Shown one piece after another: positions 24,347 through 35,812 of a DNA stretch of 64,000 nucleotides. Source of the DNA: Clitoria ternatea. Its lineage: Eukaryota; Streptophyta; Magnoliopsida; Fabales; Fabaceae. The notes under the pieces were generated by a model, which saw nothing but the letters and a program-made list of their open reading frames with translations, made no database searches and had not been told where the DNA came from. Position numbers and translations under genes: made by a program. The DNA lies in assembly GCA_037962975.1 (NCBI GenBank), contig CM075669.1, positions 106,594,501 to 106,658,500 on the forward strand. Reading direction: 5' to 3'. The stretch's first letter is position 1. Each line of letters opens with the position of its first letter.

Positions 24347-25562
24347 AAAACATTGCTTGTCCTCAAGCAATCACTGTATCCATACAACATAAAATGAAAA
24401 ATTAGCAGACCCAAACAAACTTGAGGAACCTTGTGTTTATTTATGTATTTATAAGTTATTATTCTTCAGAAAAATTTTGTTGATTGCAGAAACTACCAAA
24501 ATACACCACAACAACCAATCAAACTATGTAAACTGAGATTTGACTAAAGTTACTCTTTCTCCCTGTTCACTCAGTGTTTGTGTTTCAATCACTTAAATCA
24601 CTACATTATAAACACTACCATTAGCTTAGCAAATGACCACAAACTCCACAATTATCAAGAAAACATGCATTAGTCAAAAGGTCTTTCATGTGGTTGTAAC
24701 GTGGCCAGGGGGTTTATAGCATGGGAATGGAAACCAAGAAAAGGACATTACAAAGGGTTAATAACAAATAAGGAGTAATGGTGTAAGAAGGCAAACCCCA
24801 AGTCAATAACTCTTTTCAAATTCAAACTATAAGGAGTATGGTTCATGTATTTTTCATTTTCATTTTCCAAACTCAACTCTTTTTTTCTTTTTCCCTTTTT
24901 TTATTTTACTTTTGAATATCAAACCCCAAACTATCATAATTTTTCTCAAACCTCCTTTAGTTTGCCTTACCTCTTTTCCTCTTATATATTTTAATGAGAA
25001 ACATTATATCAAAGGCTTTGAAAGAACATTTCATTTCATGGCTCAAAAGAGGCAACTAGTGGATAATACATTTAATAAATTCTGAGGTTAAAGAAATAAA
25101 ACCTAAATTGCCTTTTTCATCCCAAGCATGCATTCATAAACCATTTTGAATTGGTCAAAAGCCAAGTTCTAGAGTGCTATCAAATGTGTGAACCACTCAA
25201 AGTAAGAAACATGGGTAAGTAAAATTATATGCACTGAGTACCCTATTGGCTCAAAAGCTCACATTGGTCACTTAGTTGAATCAGAGAAAACATAGCATCA
25301 TGAAGAGAGTGAATATTCTGGCAGCAATAACAATCAAAAACCCTTTTTTATGTTATTTAATTGTTTTTTTATTACAAAAAGGTTCACCCAAGCATGACTA
25401 ATCTACACCACATGTCATACAGATAACAATAACTGCCATCAGCAATCAATGCTAGCTCAAGGCATATGTGCAGACATACAATCATGCAAATGAACTAGGA
25501 AATAAAGATAAATAAAAATAAAAAAGGATAAAATAAGAGTAAGCTGAACTTTTGTGTACCCA
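24347..25562 (-). other. Athila 3' untranslated internal region
   Basis: AT-rich, without coding blocks. It includes homopolymer runs (CTCTTTTTTTCTTTTTCCC near 24880) and separates the extra ORF from the PPT. Confidence 0.6.
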
Positions 25563-26966
25563 TCATCCCAAACTAAAATTGGACATTGTCCCAAATGTCC
25601 ATATCAAGGGGACCAAAGAGGCCCGTAATTGAGGAACCAGGGGTAAAAGGACACAAAAGTTCAACTGATACCTGTCAAGGAGAAAGAGGTAGGAAGTGGC
25701 CCTACTGGGAGTGCCAATTATACATGGCATCAACTCAGTAGGAGATATGGGTGAGGTGGGCTCCTTGCCTCTCATGCTCTCTAGACATGGACTCCATCTG
25801 TAGGGACATGGAGTCCATGCGACTGCTCATGCCCTCCATCAGAGAGTACATACACTTCATGGAGAAACTAGAGCCAGAAGTAGATTAGGATGAGCCAGCA
25901 AAATACTCCAGGGGATGTGGCATATCAGTATCCACATGGTCTTCCTCAACATCACTTGGATCTGTAAACAGAAAAGTACTTTTGCCCTCCAAGCTAGTAA
26001 GGTTGGGGTCAGGCAAGGGGTGAGGTGTAGATAATCTAGGAATAATTAAACTATAAATACCCTGGTGCAGTACTATCATACCCATGTTAATCATTTTATC
26101 CATGTCTACCCGTTTGGGTTGACAAAACAGGGTATCCTGATCTAAGTCAATGACAACATAGCGGGCAAGTGGGTTGATATACCCGGCTATAACTATCCTA
26201 CCAGAGGTGGCTCGACCCACTCGAGTAAATTGGCTTAAAAGCCATTTAGTTGAGGGATCGGTATTTGATGCATCATCGCATAAAGAAAGTATAGCTCAAC
26301 AGCCCAAATGGTACCCGGACTGTCGAATCGCCTAAAGATGGAACGGGCCATGAACCTCTGGAGGTATTTAAAAACAGGATGATGTATAGAAAAGGCTTTG
26401 GTGGATGATGGATCGTAGTTTTCTCTAGCCCCAGAAATTTGGGACAAAAAAGATTGACCCTGAAAGTCTCTTGGAATACGGGCAGTATTTCGCACGAGCT
26501 AAAGGGGTACTAGTCATTGAGGGAAAACCATAAATTATATCTACATCCGCCAAATCCATTCTGTAATCATTATTGTTTAGCTAAAGGTAATCTCCCAACC
26601 CGAGTCATTTGCACAAGGTTTGATATCTATTGAGCTTAAGAACTCTAAAGTAGTGCGTTCATAGCAAGGTTCATATAACTCAATGAAATCACCCCACCCC
26701 ACATTGTTGCATAGTTTTAAGGTATCATGGTAAAGGCCAAGTTCAAGCAAGGAGTCTTTGTAGAAAAATCAGGAGGGAATAATATCCCTCGCGGTCAAAG
26801 AAGCAAGTCGCATTCTCTGCTCATCCGAGGTGCATTCAATGTCATCAATATCAGCATAATTAGATGACTTACCTTTTGTTTTGCGCTTCTTGCCCACTGT
26901 CTTTTTTCTTCCGGAAGACATGTTTCCTTCCTGACAAACATAAGGTGGATAAAAAGTAAGGCACAC
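25563..26966 (-). pseudogene. Athila-type extra ORF downstream of integrase (env position)
   Basis: Three frames carry successive parts: 26966-26769 (a Lys-rich start, GRKKTVGKKRKTKGK, then a TSDEQRMRLASLTARD region and, past a stop, LYHDTLKLCNNVGWGDF and ERTTLEFLSSI), 26495-26235 (SSTKAFSIHHPVFKYLQRFM, ELYFLYAMMHQIP) and 26220-25885 (SGRIVIAGYINPLARYVVID). This series matches the plant retrotransposon protein found in Athila elements (ATHILA ORF-1 / putative plant transposon protein domain) by my recognition. Its place after pol is that of a retroviral env, but I see no signal peptide or membrane segment. Stops and frameshifts make it non-functional. Confidence 0.75.
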
Positions 26967-28105
26967 AAAAGATGTAAGGAGTGTATAAGTTCATGAATTT
27001 AACAAAAAATTCACCCACAATGAAAGAAAGAATGCCTAGGTGTGGAAAAGTGTCTATGAAGGCATGTATCTTGTATCTAAGGAATAAATTCCATACACTA
27101 TAGTAAGAAACAATTCCAAGAAAAATGAAGTGAACATGTTCTAGGCATTTTTACAAACACTTGGTGGGCATATAGTTTAGCAACGAGAGATTCATGAACA
27201 ATCTTAACAAAAGGACTCCAAATCAATCCATATTTTAGGCACCACAAACTATAATTTTCAATACCCCTTATGATTAGCCATGTAGGATTATCAAAGTATT
27301 TTAACACCTTGAAACATAATTCAAATCAATCTTGGTGAACTACTCCTAGAGGCAAAAGACATTTCAAACACATTACATGTACCCATTCCATTTTAACTCA
27401 TTAACACTAATAATACCATCATGTACAAGGGCAATAGGAAATAAGTAACAATACCATGAAGGGGTAGTTATTCATGATTAATGACCACGAACCCAAGAAC
27501 AACTTACACCATGAACCAAGGTTAAGAACAACAAAAAAATTTATGTTTGAGCATTCTAGCAAACACTTGGTGGGCATATAGTTTGAACTTTAAAATTCAT
27601 GAGCATGCAACACAAAGTCTTCCACTTTCGTAATATGCACACTACACATAATAATCATGAATCAAATTTATCATATATGCTTCATGGAGTGTAAGTCATG
27701 AAAAATAACCATATGGGTTTTTGGAAAAAATGAAGAACATGATGAACATTGCTATCTTGAATTAAAGGTGCTATATAATACCCACAAGAATTTTGAATCA
27801 CCCCAATCAAATAATAACACACAATCCTTCACCCATAATCAATTAAAACAAAACCCCAAACTAGTGAAAGAAATGGAATGAGAGACTTACTTGATGAAAA
27901 AGAAAGAATAAAGTGATGTTGGTAAGCTTATGGGTGAAGGAGATGAGAGGATTGGAATGAGTTTCAAGAAGGTTTTGTAATGAGGGAAAATATTTAAAGA
28001 GTGAAGGATGTGTATCATGAGAAAGAGTGTGGGTGAAAGAATGGAAAAACATGGGCGTGTGTGGTGCGTTAAATAAAGAAAAGAAATTAGCATGCCTATC
28101 ACGAT
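26967..28105 (-). other. Athila internal non-coding region
   Basis: No coding blocks recognised between integrase and the extra ORF. A phrase ACACTTGGTGGGCATATAGT occurs twice (about 27158 and 27558), indicating an old internal duplication. Confidence 0.55.
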
Positions 28106-28580
28106 CCACGGCCAGTGGGAATTCCCACGACCCGTGGATCTTGCTGGCCCTGGCTTAATTTTTTCTATTCCATTTAACGTGTGGCACCTGATGAGAACCC
28201 ACGGCCAATGGGAAATCCCATGACCCGTGGAGTTCTCTGCCCCTTGAAGTTTAAAATTTCACATTCCTTACCTGTTGAGAAACCACGGCCAGTGGGGATT
28301 CCCACGGCCTATCGAGTTCTCTGATTTGGGTCCCTAGAAATGATGCCTTGTACCTATTGGAAACCCACTAACAGTGGGAAAAAACACTGCCAGTGGATCT
28401 TGCTATCTTCCTCCTCCAAAATCCTACAAAATTAAATCCAGAAAGGAGTTAGAAGAACCCACGGCCAGTGGGAAAAAAACACTGCCCTTGGTTTTTGCTG
28501 TTTCGCACCAAGAATTGCTCTTTTATTTTAAGTCAGAGGATTCCACTGCCAGTGGGAAAAAACACTGGCAATGGATCTCA
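28106..28580 (-). repeat. Array of six palindromic motifs, about 87 bp apart
   Basis: Imperfect palindromes of the type CCACGGCCAGTGGG or CCACTGCCAGTGGG start at 28106, 28199, 28283, 28365, 28459 and 28543 (spacings 93, 84, 82, 94, 84). Each is followed about 17-20 bp later by a second half-palindrome ending GTGG or similar. The same motif recurs in both LTRs of the element. Confidence 0.8.
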
Positions 28581-28918
28581 CTATTTTCATCATTGTAACC
28601 CTTCAAATATGCATAAACACTTGCCTTTATTTATGCAACTTACCAATGGAAATACATGTATACACCCAACATTGACCAATTAAAAGGAGAAATATGCAAC
28701 AAAACAAAATAAGAACAATTATGCAATGCATTATGATTATTCATCTTTATTTAGAAATGGAAAATAAACATGCAACAAACCAAATTAGACTTATTTGAAT
28801 GAAACAAACAAACTTAATTTGAATGATAAGAAAAGTACTTAAGAAATAAGAAATGGGGTTACCTCCCCACTAGTGCTAATTTTAACGTCTTCAGCCGGAC
28901 GCTTGGCACCAATTTGGT

Positions 28919-29988
28919 TTAGGAGACCGATACATCAAACAAGTCTAAGACACTTGCTTGTTGTATTGGTTCTCCTGTCAGGTAGTGCTTAAGTCTTTGT
29001 CTGTTTACCTTAAACGGACCAGACTTCTCACTACATACCTCAACGGTTCCAAATGGGAAAACCTTTATTACCTTAAAGGGTCTCGCCCACCGGGACCTTA
29101 GCTTACCAGAGAAAAGCTTCAACCTGGAGTTGAAAAGTAGGACCATGTCACCTGGTTGGAATGACCTCCTAAGGATGTGTCGATCATGCCATTTCTTGGT
29201 TTTTTCTTTATATATACAGGCATTCTCATAGACATCCAACCGGAGCTCTTCTAGCTTGTTTAATTCTAATAACTTACGCTCACCTGCAGCCTTATGATCA
29301 AGATTAAGACTTTTAACTGCCCAAAAGGATTTATACTCAAGCTCTACAGGTAAATGGCAAGGCTTCCCATACACTAGTTTAAAAGGTGTGGTTCCAATGG
29401 GAGTTTTATAAGCGGTTCGATACGCCCATAGAGAATTGTCTAATTTAATAGACCAATCCTGACGGGATGTATTAACCACTTTTTGAAGAATATTTTTGAT
29501 CTCCCTATTGGATACCTCAACTTGACCACTAGTTTGAGGGTGATAAGGTGTAGAAACCTTATGCCTAACCCATACTTTTTCAAGAGGGTCTGAAAAGCTT
29601 TCTTAATAAAATGAGACCCTCCATCACTTATTATGCATTTAGGGACCCCAAACCTCAGAAAAAAAATCTTTTTAAAAAGCTTGATAACAGTCTTAGCATC
29701 CGAATGAGGGGAAGCAATAGCTTTCACCCATTTAGACATGTAATCAACTGCTACCAGGATAAATTGATTTCTAAAAGAAAAGGGAAAGGGTCCTATGAAG
29801 TCAACACCCCACACATCAAATAACTCAACCTCTAAAATGCTATTAAGTGGCATTTCATGCCTCTTACCAATATTACCGGCCCTTTGGCAAGCATCACAAG
29901 TGAGGACATACTTACGCACATCCTTGAAAATATGTGGCCAATAGAACCCTGTTTGTAGCACTTTCGAGGCGGTCTTAGATGTACTCAT
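28919..29988 (-). pseudogene. Athila integrase
   Basis: Two frames overlap near 29440-29480. The first (29988-29440) has the FYWPHIFKDVRKYVLTCDAC zinc half, the core aspartate in VWGVDFIGPFPFSF, and the second in CIISDGGSHFIKKAF. A frameshift near 29565 puts the catalytic glutamate (GQVEVSNREIK) in another frame. The second ORF (29479-28919) gives WSIKLDNSLWAYRTAYKTPI, TPFKLVYGKPCHLPVELEYK and the C-terminal FQPGDMVLLFNSRLKLFSGK block. All DDE residues can be found but not in one frame. The KTPIGTTPFKLVYGK style is that of Athila/Tat integrases rather than chromoviruses; no chromodomain is visible. Confidence 0.9.
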
Positions 29989-30196
29989 ATGGCCTCCATA
30001 GGAAAGAGAATGGCAATGGTCTAGGATGGCTCAAACTTCAGTCTCAGGAACACATCTCCTAATCAGTCCATCTGCACATTACTTGAATAAGAGGGGCTTA
30101 TCCCAATAGTAGTGCTTGACATCTGCAAAAAACTTCTTTTTCTGCTGAAAACCAAGGTCAGGAGGTACAATGCCACATGCAAGAAAATTGACAAAA

Positions 30197-30592
30197 TCAG
30201 CAATACCAAGGGACTTGTTGAATACTAAGACTTAAGAGTTGTTCATTTGGAAAAAAATCATTGATGGGAACAACATCGCCCATCCCCTCTTTTTCAGATG
30301 GCAACCTAGACAAATGGTCAGCAACAAGGTTCTCGGTACCCTTTTTATCCTTTATCTTTAAATTAAATTCTTGTAGAATTAAGATCCACCTAATTAGCCT
30401 AGGTTTTGCTTCCTTTTTATTTAAAAGATACTTGATGGCAGAATGGTCAGTATATACAGTAACATGTGAACCTACCAAGTATGATCTAAACTTATCAAAA
30501 GCAAAGACAATGGCCAAAAATTCCTTTTCGGTGGTTGCATAGTTTACCTGAGCCTCATCAAGAATACGGCTAGCATAATGGATCACATGCAC
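30197..30592 (-). pseudogene. Athila RNase H
   Basis: The frame encodes HVIHYASRILDEAQVNYATT, EKEFLAIVFAFDKFRSYLVG, VYTDHSAIKYLLNKKEAKPR and NLVADHLSRL, the standard Ty3 RNase H series. The upstream first-aspartate region (30593-30670) is in another frame. It ends near 30197, about 210 bp before the integrase zinc region; the linker holds stops. Confidence 0.9.
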
Positions 30593-30670
30593 TTTTTTAT
30601 CCTTCTACTGCCCAAGCACAGCCCCCACTGCGTGATTACTAGCATCACACATCAATTCGAAAGCGAGTTC

Positions 30671-31641
30671 CTAATCGGGGGGTTGTACCACAGGAGTAGA
30701 AATCAAAGCTTGTTTAATCCTACAAAAAGCCTCAAGATAAGATGAGTTAAAAATAAAAGGAACATCCTTACACAAAAGATTAGTTAGAGGCTTGGTGATC
30801 TTGCTGAAGTCTTTAATGAACCGCCGGTAAAACCCGGTATGCCCAAGGAAGCTTCTAATGCCCTTCACATTGGATGGTGGAGGTAATTTTTCAATCACCT
30901 TCACTCTAGCTCTATCAACCTCGATTCCTCTCTCGGACACCATGTGCCCAAGAACTATGCCTTCTCATACCATGAAATGACACATCTCCCAGTTTAAGAC
31001 CAAGTTAGTCTCCTTACAGCGCTGTAAAACTTGGCACAAATTTGTCAAGCAATTAAATCAGAAAAAATGGCCTGCATACACCTTTGAAAGGTCGTAGGTG
31101 CGTTACATAAGCCAAATGGCATCCTTCTATACACATATGTCCCATAGGGACAAGTGAAAGTGGTTTTCTCTTGATCAGATGGATGGATGAGAATTTGATG
31201 AAAACCAGAGTACCCATCCAAATAATAGAAATAAGAATGCTTATCAAGTCTCTTAAGCATCTGATCAATGAAAGGAAGAGGGAAATGGTCCTTCTTAGTG
31301 GCGCTATTCAATTTTCTATAGTCAATACACATACGCCACCGAGAAACTATCCTAGTTGGAATCAATTGTTATTTTTTATTTTTCACAACCGTTATTCCCC
31401 CCTTTTTAGGCATTACGTGTACTGGACTTACCCACTTGCTACTAGCAATGGGATATATGACACCAGTATCTAACAATTTCAAAATCTCTTTCCTAACCAC
31501 TTCTTGCATTTTTAGATTTAGTCTCCTAAGTGGTTCTACTGTTGGCCTACTCTCATCCTCTACAGTGATCCTATGCATGCAAAATGAAGGGCTAATCCCC
31601 TTAATATCATCCATGGTATACCCAATAACCTTCCTATACAA
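30671..31641 (-). pseudogene. Athila reverse transcriptase with catalytic box deleted
   Basis: 31641-31369 gives the RT entry (KWVSPVHVMPKKGG), 31365-31045 gives WRMCIDYRKLNSATKKDHFP, YLDGYSGFHQI and MPFGLCNAPTTFQRCMQAIF, and 30943-30671 gives VSERGIEVDRARVKVIEKLP, GIRSFLGHTGFYRRFI and the start of the RNase H connection. Between FSDLI (about 31055) and LTNLCQVLQRCKETNL the block that normally holds the catalytic FMDD or FVDD is absent, so polymerase activity is lost regardless of the stops. Several frameshifts are also present. Confidence 0.9.
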
Positions 31642-31763
31642 CCTAATCTATTTTAGGAGTTTTTTAGTTTCCACAGCATTCAGTTCAGCACTCATAATCA
31701 CAGGATATGTAGAGTTCGGGCCAAGGAATTCATACCTCGATGAAGCCGGTAAAGGCTTCAATT

Positions 31764-32327
31764 CTACTTAGGGGCCACAATTTTATCATGCATGACCTCA
31801 ATATCATGCCTAGGTGGGGCTTCTCCTTCAGAGCAACTTGATGTTCCTGCAGGCTCAATCAAGAAAACCGATACAAGTGGCTCATTAGGAAGGGTTTGTT
31901 CCTTCACCACTTGGTCAACAAAATCCACACTACAGCAAACATCATCGTTAAAAGGTTTCTTTAAAACATTTTTCAAGTTAAAATCAACCTTTTGGTCTTC
32001 CATAGTCAGAGACAACCTCCCATTCTTGACATCTATTACCGCATCCGCGGTTGCCAAAAATGGCCCGCCTAAGATAATGAGGATCATCAAATCCTCATCC
32101 ATTTCAAGGACCACAAAATCGGCAAGTATAAAAAACTTTCCTACTTTTATTAGGACATCTTCTAAAATGCCTATAGGGTATTTAACAGACCTATCAGCAA
32201 GTTGCAAAGACATCCTAGTAGGCTTTAGTTCACCTAATCCTAATTTCTCAGAAATAGATAATGGAATTAGACTAACGCTAGCTCCTAAGTCACATAGTGC
32301 TCTATCAATGGCCATGTTACCAATCAC
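31764..32327 (-). pseudogene. Athila aspartic protease region
   Basis: The 187-codon frame has MAIDRALCDLGASVSLIPLS, where DLGAS is the Athila form of the protease active site, then LADRSVKYPIGILEDVLIKV and a FVVLEMDEDLMILIILGGPF block, all typical of Athila PR. It is followed by the linker to RT. The plus-strand ORF 31792-32358 is a shadow of this gene. Confidence 0.88.
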
Positions 32328-33132
32328 ACAAGGGATAGAAAAACTACCTGGATCCTAAAGCTTCGATGGTAGCTTCTTTTAGATCAGTGCACTGCACTCC
32401 TCAGTTAGTACTACAGTTCCATCCTCCTCTAATTTCCTCTTATTGGATAAAATGTCCTTCAAGAACTTTGCGTAAGTGGGCATCTGCTGTAAAGCATCAG
32501 TGAAAGGAACATTAATGTATAGTTTTTTCAGAACCTCAATGAACTTACCGAACTGTTTTCCAACTTGGCCTTATCCAAGCAGTGAGGGAATGGAACGGGA
32601 GGCTGATAAGGTTTCACCTCCTCCTTCTTTTCACTCTGCTTTTCCTTCTCTATTACCAGATGAGAAGAAGACTCTTCCCCTTTCTTCTCTTTCTTGGCCT
32701 CCCCTTTAGTCATCCCAACCGGACCATCATACAATGTACCACTCCAAAGAGTGATAGCCATGGTGTGATTGGATGGTCCTGATTTGGGCTTTCCAGAAAT
32801 GTTCCGGGCATTCATATTGAAGATGAGGCCTGTTGAGCAATTTGATTCTCTAACATCTTGTTATGAGTGGCAAGAGAGTCCACCTTGGAGGTTAACTTCT
32901 TGATAGCTTTGGAGAACTCATCATTTTGATTAATTTGAGTGGTCACAAATGTCTCCATCAAGGACTCCAATTTTGATTTCTGTGGAGTATAGGGTCCTTG
33001 TTGTGACCTGAAGTTATTCTAGTTGCCTTGATTTCCTTGGAATGGTGGAGGTCTATATTGAAATCCTAGTGGGCCTTGTTGTCTGTAATTATTCCCAAAA
33101 TTTTCATCATAGCTCCCAATAGCATCCACTTG
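32328..33132 (-). pseudogene. Athila Gag-protease linker
   Basis: Frame 32815-32528 gives a Lys/Glu-rich stretch and a PYQPPVPFPHCLDKAKLEN block, matching the proline-rich spacer that precedes protease in Athila elements. Downstream, a MPTYAKFLKDILSNKRKLEE-like block is read at about 32490-32410. Stops and frame changes are present. Confidence 0.75.
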
Positions 33133-34139
33133 TTACATTTCGGCCTCGGGGCCTTGGGATACACCAAGCTGATAACCTGTTGTGCTATGACCTGTAACTC
33201 CACACAATTCACACACCACGTTAGAAGCACCTGTTCCTAACTTATCAAATTTAACAGACAGAGCTTCTACCTTAGCAGTAAGAAGGGAAATAACATCTAA
33301 AGAATACTTACCTGGAGTTTTTGATGGTAAACGCCTTTCAGATGACCACTGGTAGATGTTTTGTGCCACCTCTTCTATAAGATTGTACCCCTCCTCCATA
33401 TTCTTGCTCATAAAAGCACTGCCAGCTGCGGCATCTAATGTAACCCTTTGGTTCAGGGTCAAACCATTATAGAAGATGTGGACCATCAACCATCTTTCCA
33501 CTCCATGGTGTGGGCATTCTTGAAGTAACTCTTTATACCTTTCCCATGCATAATACAATGTCTTATCATCTTTCTGGGTGAAAGTGACGATCTACTTCCT
33601 TAATTGGTCAGTTTTGCTTCATGGATAATATTTATTAAGGAAGGCATGAGATAGCTGCTCCCAAGTAGTGATCGATCCCTTCGGGAGTGAATACAACCAT
33701 GCTCTAGCCTTATCCCTCAAAGAGAATGGGAAAAGTCAGAGCTAGATTGCATCACTTGAGACACCATTCACCTTGAGTGTATCACAGTACTGAAGGAAAA
33801 TTTGGAGGTGTAGATTCAGATCCTCAGATGGTAACCCTCCAAATTCGTTTTGTTGGACCATTGAGAGCAAGAAGGGCTTCAATTCAAAGTTGTTAGCCTC
33901 AATGGTTAGCCTTGTGATGCTAGGTCTCCTACCCATTGCATTGTGTGCTGCAAAATCATGAAGGGCTCAGTTATCAGGATTGTGCATTGGCTTTTCAGTA
34001 TTCGAACTTGAAGCTTGTTGCTTGCTTTGTTCAAGGTGCTTCCGAAGTGCTCTAATCTTATAGAGGGCCTTTTAATTTCTGGATCAAAAATATGCTCAAA
34101 ACTGTGACTCCTTCGCATAAATGGACCTGCATAATCCAC
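33133..34139 (-). pseudogene. gag: Athila gag
   Basis: Frame 33936-33742 has IEANNFELKPFLLSMVQQNE, FGGLPSEDLNLHLQIFLQYC and NGVSSDAI. Another frame gives LFPFSLRDKARAWLYSLPKG and SITTWEQLSHAFLNKYYP. Frame 33558-33133 has YYAWERYKELLQECPHHGVE, NGLTLNQRVTLDAAAGSAFM and IEEVAQNIYQWSSER, then a degenerate zinc knuckle CELCGVTGHSTTGYQ whose last cysteine is lost. This is the conserved Athila gag (retrotransposon gag domain in the middle). Frameshifts near 33960 and 33730 and stops break it. Confidence 0.9.
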
Positions 34140-34283
34140 AAAAACACAACGAAACCCAAGTGTAATTCTGTAGAAAAATAGTAACCAAAAACAAAAAATT
34201 AAGCAAAAAAATAAATTAAAATAAATAAATAAAAATCTAGTCTAATCAAAAACACCGCTTAGAAAATATTGAGGGAAACACAA

Positions 34284-34301
34284 TCCCCGGCAACGGCGCC
34301 A
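34284..34301 (-). promoter_or_regulatory. Athila primer binding site (tRNA-Asp type)
   Basis: On the minus strand TGGCGCCGTTGCCGGGGA, 18 nt, lies six bases after the 5' LTR end. It is the complement of the plant tRNA-Asp 3' end used by Athila-type elements. Confidence 0.93.
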
Positions 34302-34307
34302 AAAACT

Positions 34308-35807
34308 TGATAGCCAACCGCAAGTGTACGGGGTATCGCGTAATAAAAAGTTATCGTTCCCACAAGGATTGTGCCCAAGTACTAGCTCACAGTGATTTAA
34401 TTATCTAGACAATTCATTTCAAAGTAAAAGGTGCAGTAAAATTAACCAAGAACTAAAGACTATTGGTAGAAAACTAAAATCGAAATCCTTCTTTTGAAAT
34501 CAAGATGAAAAAGGCTCATGGGAATCGGTAGGTTCCTATGCCATGTACCAAATCTAAAATTACCCCTTTTCTTTGTTATTCAATTTCTGTTCCTAAGGCG
34601 GATTTCTCCTAGCTAATTAGTGAATTCCTCTCGAAACCTCACTAACGTACATAATTATCAAAGAACCGCGTTCAATTTATTAATTAGGTCCTTTAGGCTC
34701 TATGAAAATCCCATGATTCCTCAAAGAGTTTTGCTTACTTTCGTAACCCAAATCCCTAGGTTCAATTTCATGTATTCTAACGATATGCCAATATCTCAAT
34801 TATCCATATTGTTTAAATTCATCTAACCTTATTTATAAGCCATTAGAAGCATTAAGATCTCATAAAATTAAATAGAAAATAGAAATCCAATAACAAAAGA
34901 AAATAGAGTAAGCTAACTTGATACACACATATTTTCCCCCAAATCCCAAGAATAAGAAATTAGTTCCTCATGGAAGAGGTTACCAATCCACAAATTACAA
35001 GAGTCGGTCCTCTCATTCAGAAAATAAGGATTACAAAAAACAAAGGATTAAAGGTAGAAGAGAAGTTCTCACTAATCTTCCATTCTCTTGCCCCAAGCTT
35101 GAACCCTTGATCTTCCTTCTTGTTTCCTTTCTCAAGATCTTCAAGAAGAATCCTAAAATTTTTGCCCAAAAACTGTCTTGTCTCTATTCTCTCTCTTTTG
35201 CCCATTTTCTCCATTTAAAATTTGGCGAAAACAAAAAGTAGCTGTTGCAGCGGGTGAAATCCACTGGCAGTGGATCGCACTGTGTTACTCCCGAACGAAA
35301 TTAATTAAGAAAACTGGGCAGAAACCACTGGCAGTGGGAAAATCCACGGCCAGTGGGTTTTTTGGTAGTGTAATCCACAGCTAGTGTTTTTTCCCACTGG
35401 CAGTGGTTTTCTCTGGCCCAATTTTTCTTCTTCTCCCAGTGTATTCCATGGCTAGTAGGAATTCCCACTGGCAGTGGATTTCTCTATGTGTTGGTAAACA
35501 TGCAATTTTAGGGTGTCTTTGGGTTCTTAAGCACTTCCTTTGGTACATTCTTCTTCCATTATTGGCTTAACTTCAATCTTGGATCTTGGACAAGCTCTAA
35601 CTCTTCTCAGTTGCATCATCCCATTCAAAATCTTTCAAATCCTTTGCTAGTAGACTTATTCAATGAAGGTTTTTGCAAAAACAACTAGCCAAGTAACATG
35701 TGTGGAAGTAAAGGAATAACCATGGCAACTAGGGAAAAATAAGGTGAAAATAAACTAAAATTAAAACTAAATGGACCCTAAAACTAATGCAAACTAAACT
35801 CATATCA
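34308..35807 (-). repeat. Athila 5' LTR (1500 bp)
   Basis: It starts TGATAGCC and ends CATATCA on the plus strand, that is TGATATG...GCTATCA on the minus strand. It pairs with 22811-24332. Palindromic CCACTGGCAGTGG-type motifs occur at 35260-35480. ORFs at 34620, 34918 and 35178 are by-products. Confidence 0.93.
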
Positions 35808-35812
35808 ATGAC

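Larger units (their letters stand above)
22811..35807 (-). mobile_element. Athila-type Ty3/gypsy retrotransposon, degenerate
   Basis: On the minus strand the order is 5' LTR (34308-35807), tRNA-Asp-type PBS, gag, PR, RT, RNase H, INT, a long 3' region with an Athila-type extra ORF, PPT, 3' LTR (22811-24332). The 18-nt PBS, the GTGCCAAGCGTCCGG and GGGAGGTAACCCC segment after integrase, the extra ORF and the TTTGGGGTATT tract are all typical of Athila elements. The flanks are CTGAC (22806-22810) and ATGAC (35808-35812), a target-site duplication matching at 4 of 5 bases. LTR lengths differ (1522 against 1500 bp) with many substitutions, so this is an old insertion. Confidence 0.92.

Noticed and set aside
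28106..28580. CRISPR-like array of regularly spaced palindromic repeats
   Set aside because: Repeats are variable in sequence and spacing, lie inside a plant Athila element, recur in its LTRs, and have no cas-like genes nearby.
31792..32358. 188-codon plus-strand ORF
   Set aside because: Exact shadow of the minus-strand Athila protease, whose frame contains recognisable family blocks.
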